A stretch of 64,000 bases of DNA from Bin80 sp965207565 (GTDB lineage: Bacteria > Bacteroidota > Rhodothermia > Rhodothermales > Bin80), in NCBI GenBank assembly GCA_965207565.1, contig CBDBMQ010000008.1, positions 1 through 64,000 of the forward strand. Direction: 5' to 3'. Positions 44,164 to 53,687 of the stretch are shown in pieces. Every line of letters starts with the position of its first letter. The stretch's first letter is position 1. The notes below the pieces were generated by a model. That model did no database searches, was not told where the DNA came from, and saw only the letters and a list, made by a program, of their open reading frames with translations. The position numbers were made by a program, and so were the translations under genes.

Positions 44164-45423
44164 TCAGGCATTCAGATTTTCGACCAGTGCCTGCCCAAAC
44201 TGACTACAACTGAGGAGGGTCGCCCCCTCCATCAATCGGTGGAAGTCATAGGTGACACGCTTCTGACCAATCGTCTTCTCAACTGCACCAATGATGGCAT
44301 CCGCTGCCTCTTTCCAGCCCAGATGTCGGAGCATCATTTCGCCGGAAAGCAGTACAGAGCTCGGATTCACCTTGTCCAGCCCTGCATATTTAGGTGCGGT
44401 CCCGTGGGTTGCCTCAAACAGGGCTAAACCGGTATCGTAGTTGATATTGGCTCCAGGAGCAATCCCAATCCCTCCGACTTGTGCTGCAAGCGCGTCCGAG
44501 ATGTAGTCTCCGTTCAGATTCATGGTGGCAATGACACTGTACTCTCTGGGCCGGGTCAGAATCTGTTGCAGGAATGCATCCGCAATGACATCTTTAACGA
44601 TCACCTCGTGCCCGTCCCGGCGAAGTACATGCCAGGGGCCGCCATCCAGCGGCGTTGCCCCAAACTGATCCGCAGCGACCTTGTATCCCCAATCACGAAA
44701 TGCCCCCTCGGTGTACTTCATGATATTGCCCTTGTGGACGAGCGTGACACTGGGTTTGCGTTCGGTAATCGCGTACTCAATCGCAGCCCGCACAATCCGC
44801 TCTGTCCCCTCTTCCGAGACGGGTTTGATCCCAATCCCACTGCTCTCTGGAAAACGGATCTTCGAAAAGCGCTCCGGAAAGGCTTCCCGAAACAGATCCT
44901 GGAATCGCTGATTCGCCTCTGTCCCGTGTTCAAATTCAATCCCGGCATAGATATCTTCGGCGTTTTCGCGGAAAATAATCATGTCAACCAGTTCTGGATT
45001 TCGGACGGGTGACGGGACTCCTGAAAAATATCGTGTGGGGCGTACGCATGCATAGAGATCCAACTTTTGGCGCAGCGCAACATTCAGGCTCCGAATTCCG
45101 CCGCCAACCGGTGTCGTTAAGGGCCCCTTAATCGCAACACGGTAGTCCCGGATTGCCTGCAGGGTATCTTCCGGCAGCCATTCACCGAACCTCTGCTGCG
45201 CTTTGTCTCCTGCATAGATCTCAAACCAGTGAATAGACCGTTCATTTCCATATGCATGGGAAACTGCACGGTCAAGTACAAAGCGGGCCGCCGCCCAGAT
45301 GTCCGGTCCAATCCCATCCCCCTCAATAAAGGGGATGATCGGATTACTGGGAACTTGTAGACTCCCTTCGGAGAATTGAATCGGCTCCCCCGATTTGGGT
45401 GAAGCCAAGTGTACATAGGACAT
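44164..45423 (-). CDS. icd: NADP-dependent isocitrate dehydrogenase
   Basis: About 419 residues, the TCA-cycle enzyme converting isocitrate to 2-oxoglutarate. Signatures: PFIEGDGIGPDIW, GGGIRSLNVALRQ with the substrate-binding Ser (the phosphorylation site in E. coli), FRENAEDIYAG, and GDYISDALAAQVGGIGIAPGANI; FEATHGTAPKYAG is the cofactor loop, of the NADP type. ATG at 45423 chosen; an upstream start adds three residues. Confidence 0.95.
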   Translation of the reverse strand: MSYVHLASPKSGEPIQFSEGSLQVPSNPIIPFIEGDGIGPDIWAAARFVLDRAVSHAYGNERSIHWFEIYAGDKAQQRFGEWLPEDTLQAIRDYRVAIKGPLTTPVGGGIRSLNVALRQKLDLYACVRPTRYFSGVPSPVRNPELVDMIIFRENAEDIYAGIEFEHGTEANQRFQDLFREAFPERFSKIRFPESSGIGIKPVSEEGTERIVRAAIEYAITERKPSVTLVHKGNIMKYTEGAFRDWGYKVAADQFGATPLDGGPWHVLRRDGHEVIVKDVIADAFLQQILTRPREYSVIATMNLNGDYISDALAAQVGGIGIAPGANINYDTGLALFEATHGTAPKYAGLDKVNPSSVLLSGEMMLRHLGWKEAADAIIGAVEKTIGQKRVTYDFHRLMEGATLLSCSQFGQALVENLNA

Positions 45424-45464
45424 GATCAACAATTATATATATAAGATTATGGAAGATTTGTCAG

Positions 45465-46190
45465 TTAGAGTTTTCCCAAGAGGGAGCGTATACGCAGCTC
45501 CCACACCTTGAAAGCAGCTTCGCGAACAATGGCCGAGCTCATTTTACTCTGGCCCTCGGTTCGCTCCGTAAACACAATTGGGATTTCGGATATGCGAAAG
45601 CCCTTTTTCCAGGCACGATACTTCATCTCCACCTGAAATGAATATCCGTTACTGCGGACCGCTTGCAGGTCTACAGATTCAAGCACACGGCGGTGGTAGG
45701 CCACAAACCCTGCGGTGACATCATAGACGGGTAATCCCGTGACAATGCGTGTGTACCAACTTGCTCCATAACTGAGTAGCAATCGACCAAGCGGCCAATC
45801 CACCACTCGTACGCCTTTCAGGTATCTGGAGCCGATGGCCAGATCGCATTGATCGGTCTTGATCGCCCCAATCAGGGTCGGCAGATCACTAGGGTTATGG
45901 GAAAGGTCGGCATCCATCTCGCAAATAACCTCATACCCCTGCTTCAGCGCATGGGCAAAGCCGGCGAGGTAGGCGGTTCCCAGTCCCAGCTTCCCGGAAC
46001 GTTCCAGAAGGTCAATCCGCCCCGGATAGCTTGACTGCGTATGGCGGACAATTTCCGCAGTACCATCCGGTGATCCATCATCGACAACCAGAGCATCCAG
46101 ATCGGAGGATTGATCCATAACACGGTCAAGCGCCGAAGCAATATTCTCCGCTTCGTTATAGGTTGGGATAATGACGAGAGTACTGTTCAT
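45465..46190 (-). CDS. Dpm1-like polyprenol monophosphomannose synthase
   Basis: A 241-residue GT2-family glycosyltransferase: STLVIIPTYNEAENI, DALVVDDGSPDGTAEI, and CEMDADLSHNPSDLP with the metal-binding DAD. The length and the C-terminal FRISEIPIVFTERTEGQSKM match the soluble Dpm1 type that loads mannose or a related sugar on a polyprenyl phosphate. ATG at 46190 chosen; the frame is open 44 codons upstream. Diverges from pdhA. Confidence 0.88.
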   Translation of the reverse strand: MNSTLVIIPTYNEAENIASALDRVMDQSSDLDALVVDDGSPDGTAEIVRHTQSSYPGRIDLLERSGKLGLGTAYLAGFAHALKQGYEVICEMDADLSHNPSDLPTLIGAIKTDQCDLAIGSRYLKGVRVVDWPLGRLLLSYGASWYTRIVTGLPVYDVTAGFVAYHRRVLESVDLQAVRSNGYSFQVEMKYRAWKKGFRISEIPIVFTERTEGQSKMSSAIVREAAFKVWELRIRSLLGKL

Positions 46191-46300
46191 CGTCCTCAGC
46201 AATAAGACCTGAATACTGCAGGGATCCCAAATGCTCCAAAAGGGTACATAAGGGTTGGACTTGTTAAAACACAAGCAGATACCTGACTTATCCTGATACC

Positions 46301-47413
46301 ATGGCTTTGAATACAAAGACAAAAAGCGCAGTACTGCAGAATGGCCAGTCGGAAACCTCTTATGACACCATTGAGACTGAACTGACCTTTCGGAATTATC
46401 CAGGGGACAGGTTTACTCATTCGGATCTCGGACTGAGCGTTGCGGACATTGGCGACATCTATCGAAATATGCTTCTGCAGCGACGCTTTGAAGAGCGATC
46501 AGCGCAGATGTATGGCAGGCAAAAAATTGGTGGTTTTCTACACTTATATATTGGTCAGGAAGCCATCTCCACTGGATCGGTCTACGCGTTAAAACCTGGT
46601 TTGGATTCTGTCATCACGGCATATCGCGACCATGGTATCGCACTGGCACTAGGAATGTCCTCTAACGAATGTATGGCTGAACTGTTTGGGCGCGTGGATG
46701 GATGCTCAAAAGGAAAGGGCGGATCCATGCACTTTTTCAGCAAAGAAAAAGGGCTGTTTGGAGGACACGGGATTGTAGGCGCTCATATTCCCGTTGCCGC
46801 AGGCATTGCTTTTGCACATCAGTACAAGAATGACGGAGGCGTGTGTGTGTGCTATTTGGGAGACGGAGCGGTTTGGCAAGGATCTTTTCATGAGACATTG
46901 AATCTGGCATCACTCTATCAGCTGCCGGTGATTTATGTGATTGAGAACAACCAGTATGCTATGGGAACCGCGGTTGACCGCGCCGCTGCCGAGACGGATC
47001 TATTCAAACAGGGAATCTCTTATGCCATGCCGGGATCCCTGGTAGATGGAATGGATGTGTTCAGTGTCTGCCAGGCCATGCGGGACCATGTCGCACTCGC
47101 ACGTGAGGGAAAACCGTCTTTGGTGGAGATCCGAACATATCGCTACCGAGGACACTCTATGAGTGATCCCGCAAAGTATCGGACCAAAGAAGAACTGGAA
47201 GCAAAGAAGAATGAAGATCCGATCCTTCGCCTGAAGAGTTATATCATGAAAGATAAATTGATGACGAACGAGGAACTGGATGTATTGGATGTAGAGGTGA
47301 AAGCAGAGGTAGCCGCATCCGTTACGTTTGCGGATGAGAGTCCGTTGCCTCCGCTGGAAGCGATCTATGATGATGTATATACGCAGAAAGATTTTCCTTT
47401 CCTGACAATTTGA
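46301..47413 (+). CDS. pdhA: Pyruvate dehydrogenase E1 alpha subunit
   Basis: 370 residues, the thiamine-diphosphate subunit decarboxylating pyruvate. HLYIGQEAISTG, GCSKGKGGSMHFF, and the TPP motif GDGAVWQGSFHETLNLA ending in VIENNQYAMGT; the phosphorylation-loop region YRYRGHSMSDPAKYR is conserved. An N-terminal extension of about 50 residues precedes the core. Followed three bases later by pdhB. Confidence 0.95.
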   Translation: MALNTKTKSAVLQNGQSETSYDTIETELTFRNYPGDRFTHSDLGLSVADIGDIYRNMLLQRRFEERSAQMYGRQKIGGFLHLYIGQEAISTGSVYALKPGLDSVITAYRDHGIALALGMSSNECMAELFGRVDGCSKGKGGSMHFFSKEKGLFGGHGIVGAHIPVAAGIAFAHQYKNDGGVCVCYLGDGAVWQGSFHETLNLASLYQLPVIYVIENNQYAMGTAVDRAAAETDLFKQGISYAMPGSLVDGMDVFSVCQAMRDHVALAREGKPSLVEIRTYRYRGHSMSDPAKYRTKEELEAKKNEDPILRLKSYIMKDKLMTNEELDVLDVEVKAEVAASVTFADESPLPPLEAIYDDVYTQKDFPFLTI

Positions 47414-47416
47414 ACG

Positions 47417-48400
47417 ATGGCAGAATTACAACTTCGAGAGGCCATTCGCGCTGCAATGGTTGAAGAGATGGACCGGGACGAGGATATCTTCCTCATGGGC
47501 GAAGAGGTCGCCGAATACAACGGTGCCTACAAGGTCAGCGAGGGGATGCGTGACCGCTATGGCGACCGGCGCGTGATTGACACGCCGATCAGTGAGAACG
47601 GGTTTGCGGGCCTGGGGATTGGGGCAGCCATGAATGGGCTGCGACCCATTATTGAATTCATGACCTGGAACTTCGCGTTTGTGGCGATGGATCAGCTCAT
47701 CAATAACGCTGCCAAAATCCGCTATATGTCAGGAGGGCAGTTTTCGTTTCCGATCGTCTTTCGTGGCCCCAACGGTGCTGCAGGACAACTAGCGGCGACG
47801 CACAATACGTCGGTAGAAGCTCTCTACAGCTGCTTCCCCGGACTGAAAGTGATTTCGATCTCCAATCCGGATGATGCGAAGGGGCTACTCAAGTCAGCGA
47901 TCCGAGATGACGATCCGGTGATCTTCCTTGAGAGTGAGTTCATGTATGGGATGCGTGGAGAGGTTTCGGATGCAGAGGACTACATCATTCCGATTGGGAA
48001 AGCACGGATTGCCCGCGAAGGGGATGCCGTGACCATCATCGGACATAACAAGAGTTACTGGCGCGCGTTGGAAGCTGCCGATATGCTGGAAGCAGATGGC
48101 TATGCTGCGGAGGTGATCGATCCCCGCACCATCCGCCCGTTCGACTGGGAGACTGTGATTGCATCCATCAAGAAAACGAATCGGTGTGTGATCGTTGACG
48201 AGAGTAACCCGTTTGCGAGTGTTGCCTCTGAGGTCGCGTTCCAGATTCAAGCGCGAGTATTCGATGACTTGGATGCACCCATATGCCGAGTCACGGCCAA
48301 GGATACGCCGGCTCCATATGCAAAAAATCTGGTTGAATACTACATGCCGAGTTCGGAGGATGTCTATCGTGCCTGCCGTGAGGTTATGTATCTTGATTAA
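47417..48400 (+). CDS. pdhB: Pyruvate dehydrogenase E1 beta subunit
   Basis: 327 residues. REAIRAAMVEEMDRDEDIFLMGEEVAEYNGAYKVS at the N-terminus, DTPISENGFAGLGIGAAM, and the C-terminal transketolase domain (VIDPRTIRPFDWETVI). Forms the alpha2beta2 E1 with PdhA. 28 bases separate it from pdhC. Confidence 0.95.
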   Translation: MAELQLREAIRAAMVEEMDRDEDIFLMGEEVAEYNGAYKVSEGMRDRYGDRRVIDTPISENGFAGLGIGAAMNGLRPIIEFMTWNFAFVAMDQLINNAAKIRYMSGGQFSFPIVFRGPNGAAGQLAATHNTSVEALYSCFPGLKVISISNPDDAKGLLKSAIRDDDPVIFLESEFMYGMRGEVSDAEDYIIPIGKARIAREGDAVTIIGHNKSYWRALEAADMLEADGYAAEVIDPRTIRPFDWETVIASIKKTNRCVIVDESNPFASVASEVAFQIQARVFDDLDAPICRVTAKDTPAPYAKNLVEYYMPSSEDVYRACREVMYLD

Positions 48401-48428
48401 TCTTTCTTTCCGCTTCAAGGATTGACTC

Positions 48429-49676
48429 ATGCCGATTGCAATAGAAATGCCAAAAATGACGGACACCATGGAAGAAGGTGTCTTAGTGGAATGGTCCGTT
48501 GAGGAAGGAGACAAAATTGCCGCTGGAGATGTGATCGCACAGGTAGAGACGGACAAGGCCACCATGGATGTTGAAGCCTACGACGATGGTGTGCTGCTCA
48601 AAAAAGTGGCCAAGGCGGGAGAGGCATTGCCGATCGGAGGTCTGATCGCCATTCTCGGCGATGCCGGAGAGGATATATCACAGATGATTGCAGAACATGA
48701 ATCCAATGGTGCTGCACCTGCTCCAACCGCCGAGACTGAGGCCGAAGCCGAAACTCCTCCTGTAGATAAGAAAAGCAAAAAGACGACTGCAGCAACCTCC
48801 AATGGGCGAACCAAAGCGTCGCCGCTGGCCAAGCGAATGGCGACCGACCATGGCCTTCCGTTGACAAATCTGGCAGGATCCGGCCCTGGTGGACGCATCA
48901 TTAAGCGAGATGTGGAGGCAGAAATTGCCCGGACACCCGGTTCTGTTCCCGCACCTGCACGTATCGCTGATGCAGATCGCAGCGTTGAGCGTGTACGCAT
49001 TTCTCAAATGCGCAAGGCGATTGCCCGGCGATTGGCCGAAAGCAAATATACCTCCCCACATTTCTATCTGACCGCGGATATAGATGTAGCTGCACTGATC
49101 ACTCAGCGTACGATGCTGAATGATTATCTGGCAAAATCAGATGGCCCCAAAGTTTCGTTCAACGATTTTGTAACCAAGGCCTGTGCTAGTGCCCTCGTGC
49201 AGCATCCAGATGTAAACGTCACGTATGCTCCCGAAGATGGTGTGATTCTCAAGTACAACTATGTGGATATCGGGGTCGCTGTCGCAATTGAGGACGGACT
49301 GGTCACGCCGGTGATTCGTGATGTCCAACAAAAAAGCGTCGCAACCATTGCTCAGGAAATTCAAGCATTGGCTACGCGAGCACGAGACAAAAAGCTGACC
49401 ACAGAGGAGATGGAGGGATCTACATTCACCACCAGTAATCTAGGAATGTTTGGAACTGAGTCATTCACGGCTATCATCAACCCTCCCAATGCCTGCATCC
49501 TTGCCATTGGTGGGATACGAGACACACCGGTTGTGGAAAATGGCTCTATCGTGGCAGGTAAGCGGATGAAGCTCACGCTTTCATGTGATCACCGGGTCGT
49601 TGACGGAGCTGTTGGAGCTCAGTTTATGGCTACCGTGAAAGATTTACTGGAATCACCCCTTAGTCTGTTACTTTAG
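48429..49676 (+). CDS. pdhC: Dihydrolipoamide acetyltransferase (E2)
   Basis: 415 residues with three parts: one lipoyl domain (1-78) with the lipoylated Lys43 in ETDKATM, an Ala/Glu/Thr-rich linker, the E3-binding domain (about 128-165; SPLAKRMATDHGL, GSGPGGRIIKRDV), and the catalytic domain ending in SCDHRVVDGAVGAQF with the active-site His. The E3 gene (lpd) is not in this window. Confidence 0.95.
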   Translation: MPIAIEMPKMTDTMEEGVLVEWSVEEGDKIAAGDVIAQVETDKATMDVEAYDDGVLLKKVAKAGEALPIGGLIAILGDAGEDISQMIAEHESNGAAPAPTAETEAEAETPPVDKKSKKTTAATSNGRTKASPLAKRMATDHGLPLTNLAGSGPGGRIIKRDVEAEIARTPGSVPAPARIADADRSVERVRISQMRKAIARRLAESKYTSPHFYLTADIDVAALITQRTMLNDYLAKSDGPKVSFNDFVTKACASALVQHPDVNVTYAPEDGVILKYNYVDIGVAVAIEDGLVTPVIRDVQQKSVATIAQEIQALATRARDKKLTTEEMEGSTFTTSNLGMFGTESFTAIINPPNACILAIGGIRDTPVVENGSIVAGKRMKLTLSCDHRVVDGAVGAQFMATVKDLLESPLSLLL

Positions 49677-49708
49677 TTAACAGTTCTACTTTCGAATCTG
49701 TCACGGAC

Positions 49709-50521
49709 ATGCGGGTTGCACATATTAGCGACCTACATTTTGGGCGACTTTCTTCTGCACATGTACAGGAAGATCTGATTGCCAGCATTCGCACGGCAGG
49801 ATGTGATGTGGTTATCATCACAGGTGATCTGACTCAGCGGGCAAGGAAACCCGAATTCAAGGCGGCACAAGCATTCCTCGGCGCACTCCCGAAGCCACAC
49901 CTCATTATTCCGGGCAATCATGATGCTCATGCATGGTGGCATCACCCGGAGCTTCGGATATTCAATCCGTTCGGGCGCTATAAGAAATGGATTTCCGAAG
50001 ATCTTGAACAGAACATCACTCGTGAAGGCTTGGCCGTACTGGGACTCAATACAGCACACGGACTTACGGTCAAGGGTGGTCGCTGTACAACACAGCAGGT
50101 GGAGAAGGTTTACGATTATTTTCTTCAACAGCCCCCTGACGCGTTTAAGGTCCTCGCAGTTCATCATCCGCCGCTGGTTCTTCAGTCATCCAAAGAGCTG
50201 GATGTGGCCCGCAATGGAGAGAGGCTTGTGCAAGCAGCTGTCGAATGTGGAGTGGATGTGATTTGTGCCGGCCATTGGCATTTAACTCATATAGAATTTT
50301 GCGATACCACTTCAGGCCGAATCTTGGTCTCTGTTGCTGGAACCGCTACTTCAGATCGTGGGCGTTTTTCACATGATGGGGTCAATTCATGGATCCTCCA
50401 TGAGAAAACTTCTCAAGGAATTGAGGTCCAGTATTATACTTATGCTCAGGAAGCACGCACATTCACCCTGATTGGGCATACCCGTTTTCTACCAGATGGA
50501 CAACACGAGACAATCGTATGA
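49709..50521 (+). CDS. Calcineurin-like metallophosphoesterase
   Basis: 270 residues with the full metal-ligand set: AHISDLHFG, ITGDLTQRA, IPGNHDAH, AVHHPP and CAGHWHLTH. Similar to cyclic-nucleotide phosphodiesterase-like proteins of the 3',5'-cAMP class (Icc/CpdA), but no experimentally linked residue fixes the substrate. Overlaps the GH88 gene by ATGA at 50518-50521. Confidence 0.88.
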   Translation: MRVAHISDLHFGRLSSAHVQEDLIASIRTAGCDVVIITGDLTQRARKPEFKAAQAFLGALPKPHLIIPGNHDAHAWWHHPELRIFNPFGRYKKWISEDLEQNITREGLAVLGLNTAHGLTVKGGRCTTQQVEKVYDYFLQQPPDAFKVLAVHHPPLVLQSSKELDVARNGERLVQAAVECGVDVICAGHWHLTHIEFCDTTSGRILVSVAGTATSDRGRFSHDGVNSWILHEKTSQGIEVQYYTYAQEARTFTLIGHTRFLPDGQHETIV

Positions 50522-51906
50522 TTAAGACAGATGAATGGATTCCCTTGGACGCCTTCAAAAAGCCTTTGGAGCGGATGTGGGAAGCATCTGAAAAGAAGTT
50601 GTGGGCAATTGAGAAGGCAGCAGATGAATCAGGAACCCATAGTGCACTGGTCTATACCCAGAACGGGCACTACACCTCCCAAAGTTGGACAGACTGGACC
50701 CGCGGCTTCCGTATAGGATCCATGCTTCTGCAGGCTGAAGCAACTGACTCGGAGGAATTTCTGAACTATGCACGCGAGGCGACCATTCAGCAAATCCTGC
50801 CCCAGATCACAAACTTTGGCGTTCATGATCATGGGTTTACCGCCACCAGTACATTTGGCACACTCCTTCGTCAGATGGACGAAGGTATGATCCCGTACAA
50901 TGAATGGGAGCGTAAATACTATGTCCAGGCGCTGATCACCAGTGGGATTGTCCAGGCACATCGTTGGACGGATATCGGTGAAAACCTTGGGTTTATCCAT
51001 TCCTTCAACGGCCCGCATTCTCTTTTTGCAGACACTATTCGCTCCCTCCGCGCACTGGTGATTGCCCACCTGTTGGGAGGCGTCTTGCGGGGAGAAGAGG
51101 ATGAGATGTTTGGTTTACTGGACCGGGTGGTTGCCCACATTCGCACAACCTCCCGTTATATTGTTTCTTCCCCTTTTCGGGATAATGATGGGTACAAGGA
51201 GACGGGGCGGGTCACTCATGAAGCAATTTTCAATGTACGTACCGGGTCCTACAGGTGTCCTAGTACCCAACAGGGATATTCCCCGTTCACCACATGGACC
51301 AGGGGGTTGGCATGGATTATTCTCGGATATGCTGAGTTGTTGGAGTTTTTCCGAAAACTTCCAAAACGCTTCAAGACAAAATACGGGGACATCGAAGTTG
51401 AAATACACAACGTACTCACATGGACTGCTGACAACTACATTCAAAACTCACCGACCTGTGGAGTCCCCTATTGGGATACGGGGGCGCCGGGTCTGAAAAA
51501 TCTGGGAGACTGGTCCCGCCAAGATGCGGATCCATTCAATGACTGGGAACCAGTAGACAGTTCTGCGGCTGCGATCGCTGCGCAGGGGCTTTTGCGCTTC
51601 GGGAAAATTTTGGATCCACAATCGGGCAAAAAGTATTTGATGGCCGGACGCAAGATTGCGTATACGCTGCTGAATGAACCCTATCTGAGTACCGACCCAA
51701 ATCATCAGGGCCTGCTTCTGCATAGTGTGTACCATTGGCCCCGGCGATGGGATTATGTACCGGAGGGGTCGTCCGTTGCGAATGGGGAAAGTGTAATGTG
51801 GGGGGATTATCACCTGCGGGAACTGGCACTCTATCTGGATAGACTCTCAAGATCAAAAAAGTATCATGCCTTTATAAATTTTGACTGGGATTTGCCAGAT
51901 GAGTAG
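50518..51906 (+). CDS. GH88 unsaturated glucuronyl hydrolase
   Basis: A 462-residue alpha6/alpha6-barrel enzyme that removes 4,5-unsaturated uronic acids from oligosaccharides made by polysaccharide lyases. FGVHDHGFTATSTFG carries the first catalytic Asp, WTRGFRIGSMLL and FTTWTRGLAWIILGYAE are family motifs, DWEPVDSSAAAIAAQGL the second Asp. No signal peptide, so it probably works on imported oligosaccharides. Translationally coupled to the phosphoesterase. Confidence 0.88.
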   Translation: MIKTDEWIPLDAFKKPLERMWEASEKKLWAIEKAADESGTHSALVYTQNGHYTSQSWTDWTRGFRIGSMLLQAEATDSEEFLNYAREATIQQILPQITNFGVHDHGFTATSTFGTLLRQMDEGMIPYNEWERKYYVQALITSGIVQAHRWTDIGENLGFIHSFNGPHSLFADTIRSLRALVIAHLLGGVLRGEEDEMFGLLDRVVAHIRTTSRYIVSSPFRDNDGYKETGRVTHEAIFNVRTGSYRCPSTQQGYSPFTTWTRGLAWIILGYAELLEFFRKLPKRFKTKYGDIEVEIHNVLTWTADNYIQNSPTCGVPYWDTGAPGLKNLGDWSRQDADPFNDWEPVDSSAAAIAAQGLLRFGKILDPQSGKKYLMAGRKIAYTLLNEPYLSTDPNHQGLLLHSVYHWPRRWDYVPEGSSVANGESVMWGDYHLRELALYLDRLSRSKKYHAFINFDWDLPDE

Positions 51907-51979
51907 GATCACTCCATAAAAGATTCGGCTCCTCACGAACCTGAAAAAGGGAGACTTCCAGACGAATACCTCCCGGTTG

Positions 51980-53383
51980 CTATTCCAGAACCAGCGACGG
52001 ACGGCGGCCACTCCCCGCGGTATCTGTGAGTCTATCTCCCAGATCCTCTTGCATAGCGTTCATGTACCCAAGGAGCCTATCCACGACATCTGGATGAGAA
52101 TCGGCAAGATTGGTCGTTTCTCCAATATCTGATTGCAGGTCAAACAACGATAACCCAATCGAATCCTGCCGATAGGCTCCCTGGAAGGTCGGTGTTGAGA
52201 GCGTTGCACCATGGATACTTCGGTAGTGATGCGGTGCGTGTAATTTCCATCGGCCGGATCGAACTGCATGAAGTTGGTATCCCTGGTAGAAAAACAGCGC
52301 CTCATGTGGAGACGCGCCCCCATGAATAACGCTGACCAATGATTGCCCATCAAATGGAAATGGCCCGGGTGGTGCCCCGGTAAATGCTGCAATGGTTGGC
52401 ATCACATCTATTGCTGAAGCCATTGCATCGGTGACACCTGGCGTGATTACACCGGGCCAGGACATCAGCAGGGGCACCCGATGTCCTCCTTCAAACGTGG
52501 TCCCTTTTCCCTCACGAAGTGGCCCGGTATGTCCACTGTGATCCCCTTTGATGAGCCACGGACCGTTGTCTGACGAAAAGATAACGAGCGTATTCTCAAT
52601 CAGATCATGACGCTTGAGTGCCTCCATGATCTGACCGACTGACCAGTCGATCTCCATGATCACATCTGCATAGAGTCCCGCACCGGATTGCCCATCAAAG
52701 GCATCTGAAACAAAGAGCGGAACATGTGGGAATGTGTGAGGGACGTACAAAAAGAAAGGGGCGTCATGATTGGCATCAATGAATGCAGTAGCCCGCTCGG
52801 TATAGCGCCGGGTTAGTTGAGACTGGTCCGGCTCGAGTTCAATAGTATTGAAGCCTTCAGCGAGTGGAACTGGCGGATGCTGTCTGGCAGGTGGATTGGG
52901 ATTCTTGATTGCATCCGGTGTCATGTCGTTGGAGTACGGAATCCCGAAGTACTCATCGAAGCCGTGTTGCAGAGGCAGATGCAGAGAGTCATGTCCCAAA
53001 TGCCATTTACCGAAAATTGCTGTGGCATAGCCCAAATCTTTGAGCATCTCTGCCAGGGTTCGTTCGTCTGGATGCAAACCGCGTCTGGACTGTGGCATCA
53101 GAACCCCGGGAATGCCGACCCGTTGCGGATACATCCCCGTGAGAAAGGCGGCTCTGGACGGAGAACATGAGGCGGCCGCCGTATAGAAATCCGTAAATCG
53201 AAGGCCATTGGCAGCCAATGTGTCAAGGTGCGGAGTTGACAGGACCTCTGACCCATAGCTGCCAAGATCTACCCATCCCTGATCGTCCGTGACGATCAAG
53301 ATCACGTTGGGGATATCGGAGGCACGTTGGCAACCGATCGTGGCTAATGCCACAATTAGAAAGGCAATGCGATAACGATTCAT
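51980..53383 (-). CDS. Sulfatase lipoprotein
   Basis: 467 residues with a lipoprotein leader (MNRYRIAFLIVALATIGC). Sulfatase motifs: NVILIVTDDQGWVDLGSYG, the formylglycine site CSPSRAAFLTGMYP, IFGKWHLGH and SDNGPWLIKGD. Distinct from the sulfatase at 22.6-24.0 kb. It converges on GH88, so the two are separate transcription units but plausibly act on the same sulfated glycan. Confidence 0.93.
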   Translation of the reverse strand: MNRYRIAFLIVALATIGCQRASDIPNVILIVTDDQGWVDLGSYGSEVLSTPHLDTLAANGLRFTDFYTAAASCSPSRAAFLTGMYPQRVGIPGVLMPQSRRGLHPDERTLAEMLKDLGYATAIFGKWHLGHDSLHLPLQHGFDEYFGIPYSNDMTPDAIKNPNPPARQHPPVPLAEGFNTIELEPDQSQLTRRYTERATAFIDANHDAPFFLYVPHTFPHVPLFVSDAFDGQSGAGLYADVIMEIDWSVGQIMEALKRHDLIENTLVIFSSDNGPWLIKGDHSGHTGPLREGKGTTFEGGHRVPLLMSWPGVITPGVTDAMASAIDVMPTIAAFTGAPPGPFPFDGQSLVSVIHGGASPHEALFFYQGYQLHAVRSGRWKLHAPHHYRSIHGATLSTPTFQGAYRQDSIGLSLFDLQSDIGETTNLADSHPDVVDRLLGYMNAMQEDLGDRLTDTAGSGRRPSLVLE

Positions 53384-53687
53384 CTACGGAAAGTTGGCCC
53401 CTGAAAACGATCTTCGTCAATATGCTTCATACCGTTAGGGATAATCCAGTTGAGATTCAATGATAGTGAAATTAGTTGCAAAACTGAATGGAATAGGACG
53501 CAAGGCTACACATGACGGACTGTCTGAACTATGCTGTTTGTGCTGCGTCTGTCATCCTGACGAATTGCGCACCGACTCGACGACAAAAACAGACGAGAAA
53601 TAACATCTTCCTGGCCGTCGAAATCAGGTGTCCCTCACTCTTACCATCAACTCACTTGGTCTGGAAGATGGCCTAAGCGGCGGCTTG
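53384..53687. other. Intergenic boundary of the 3' accessory cluster
   Basis: About 300 bases between the sulfatase start and the stop of the receiver gene. No gene; AT content rises toward the cluster. No clear terminator or direct repeat seen. Confidence 0.4.
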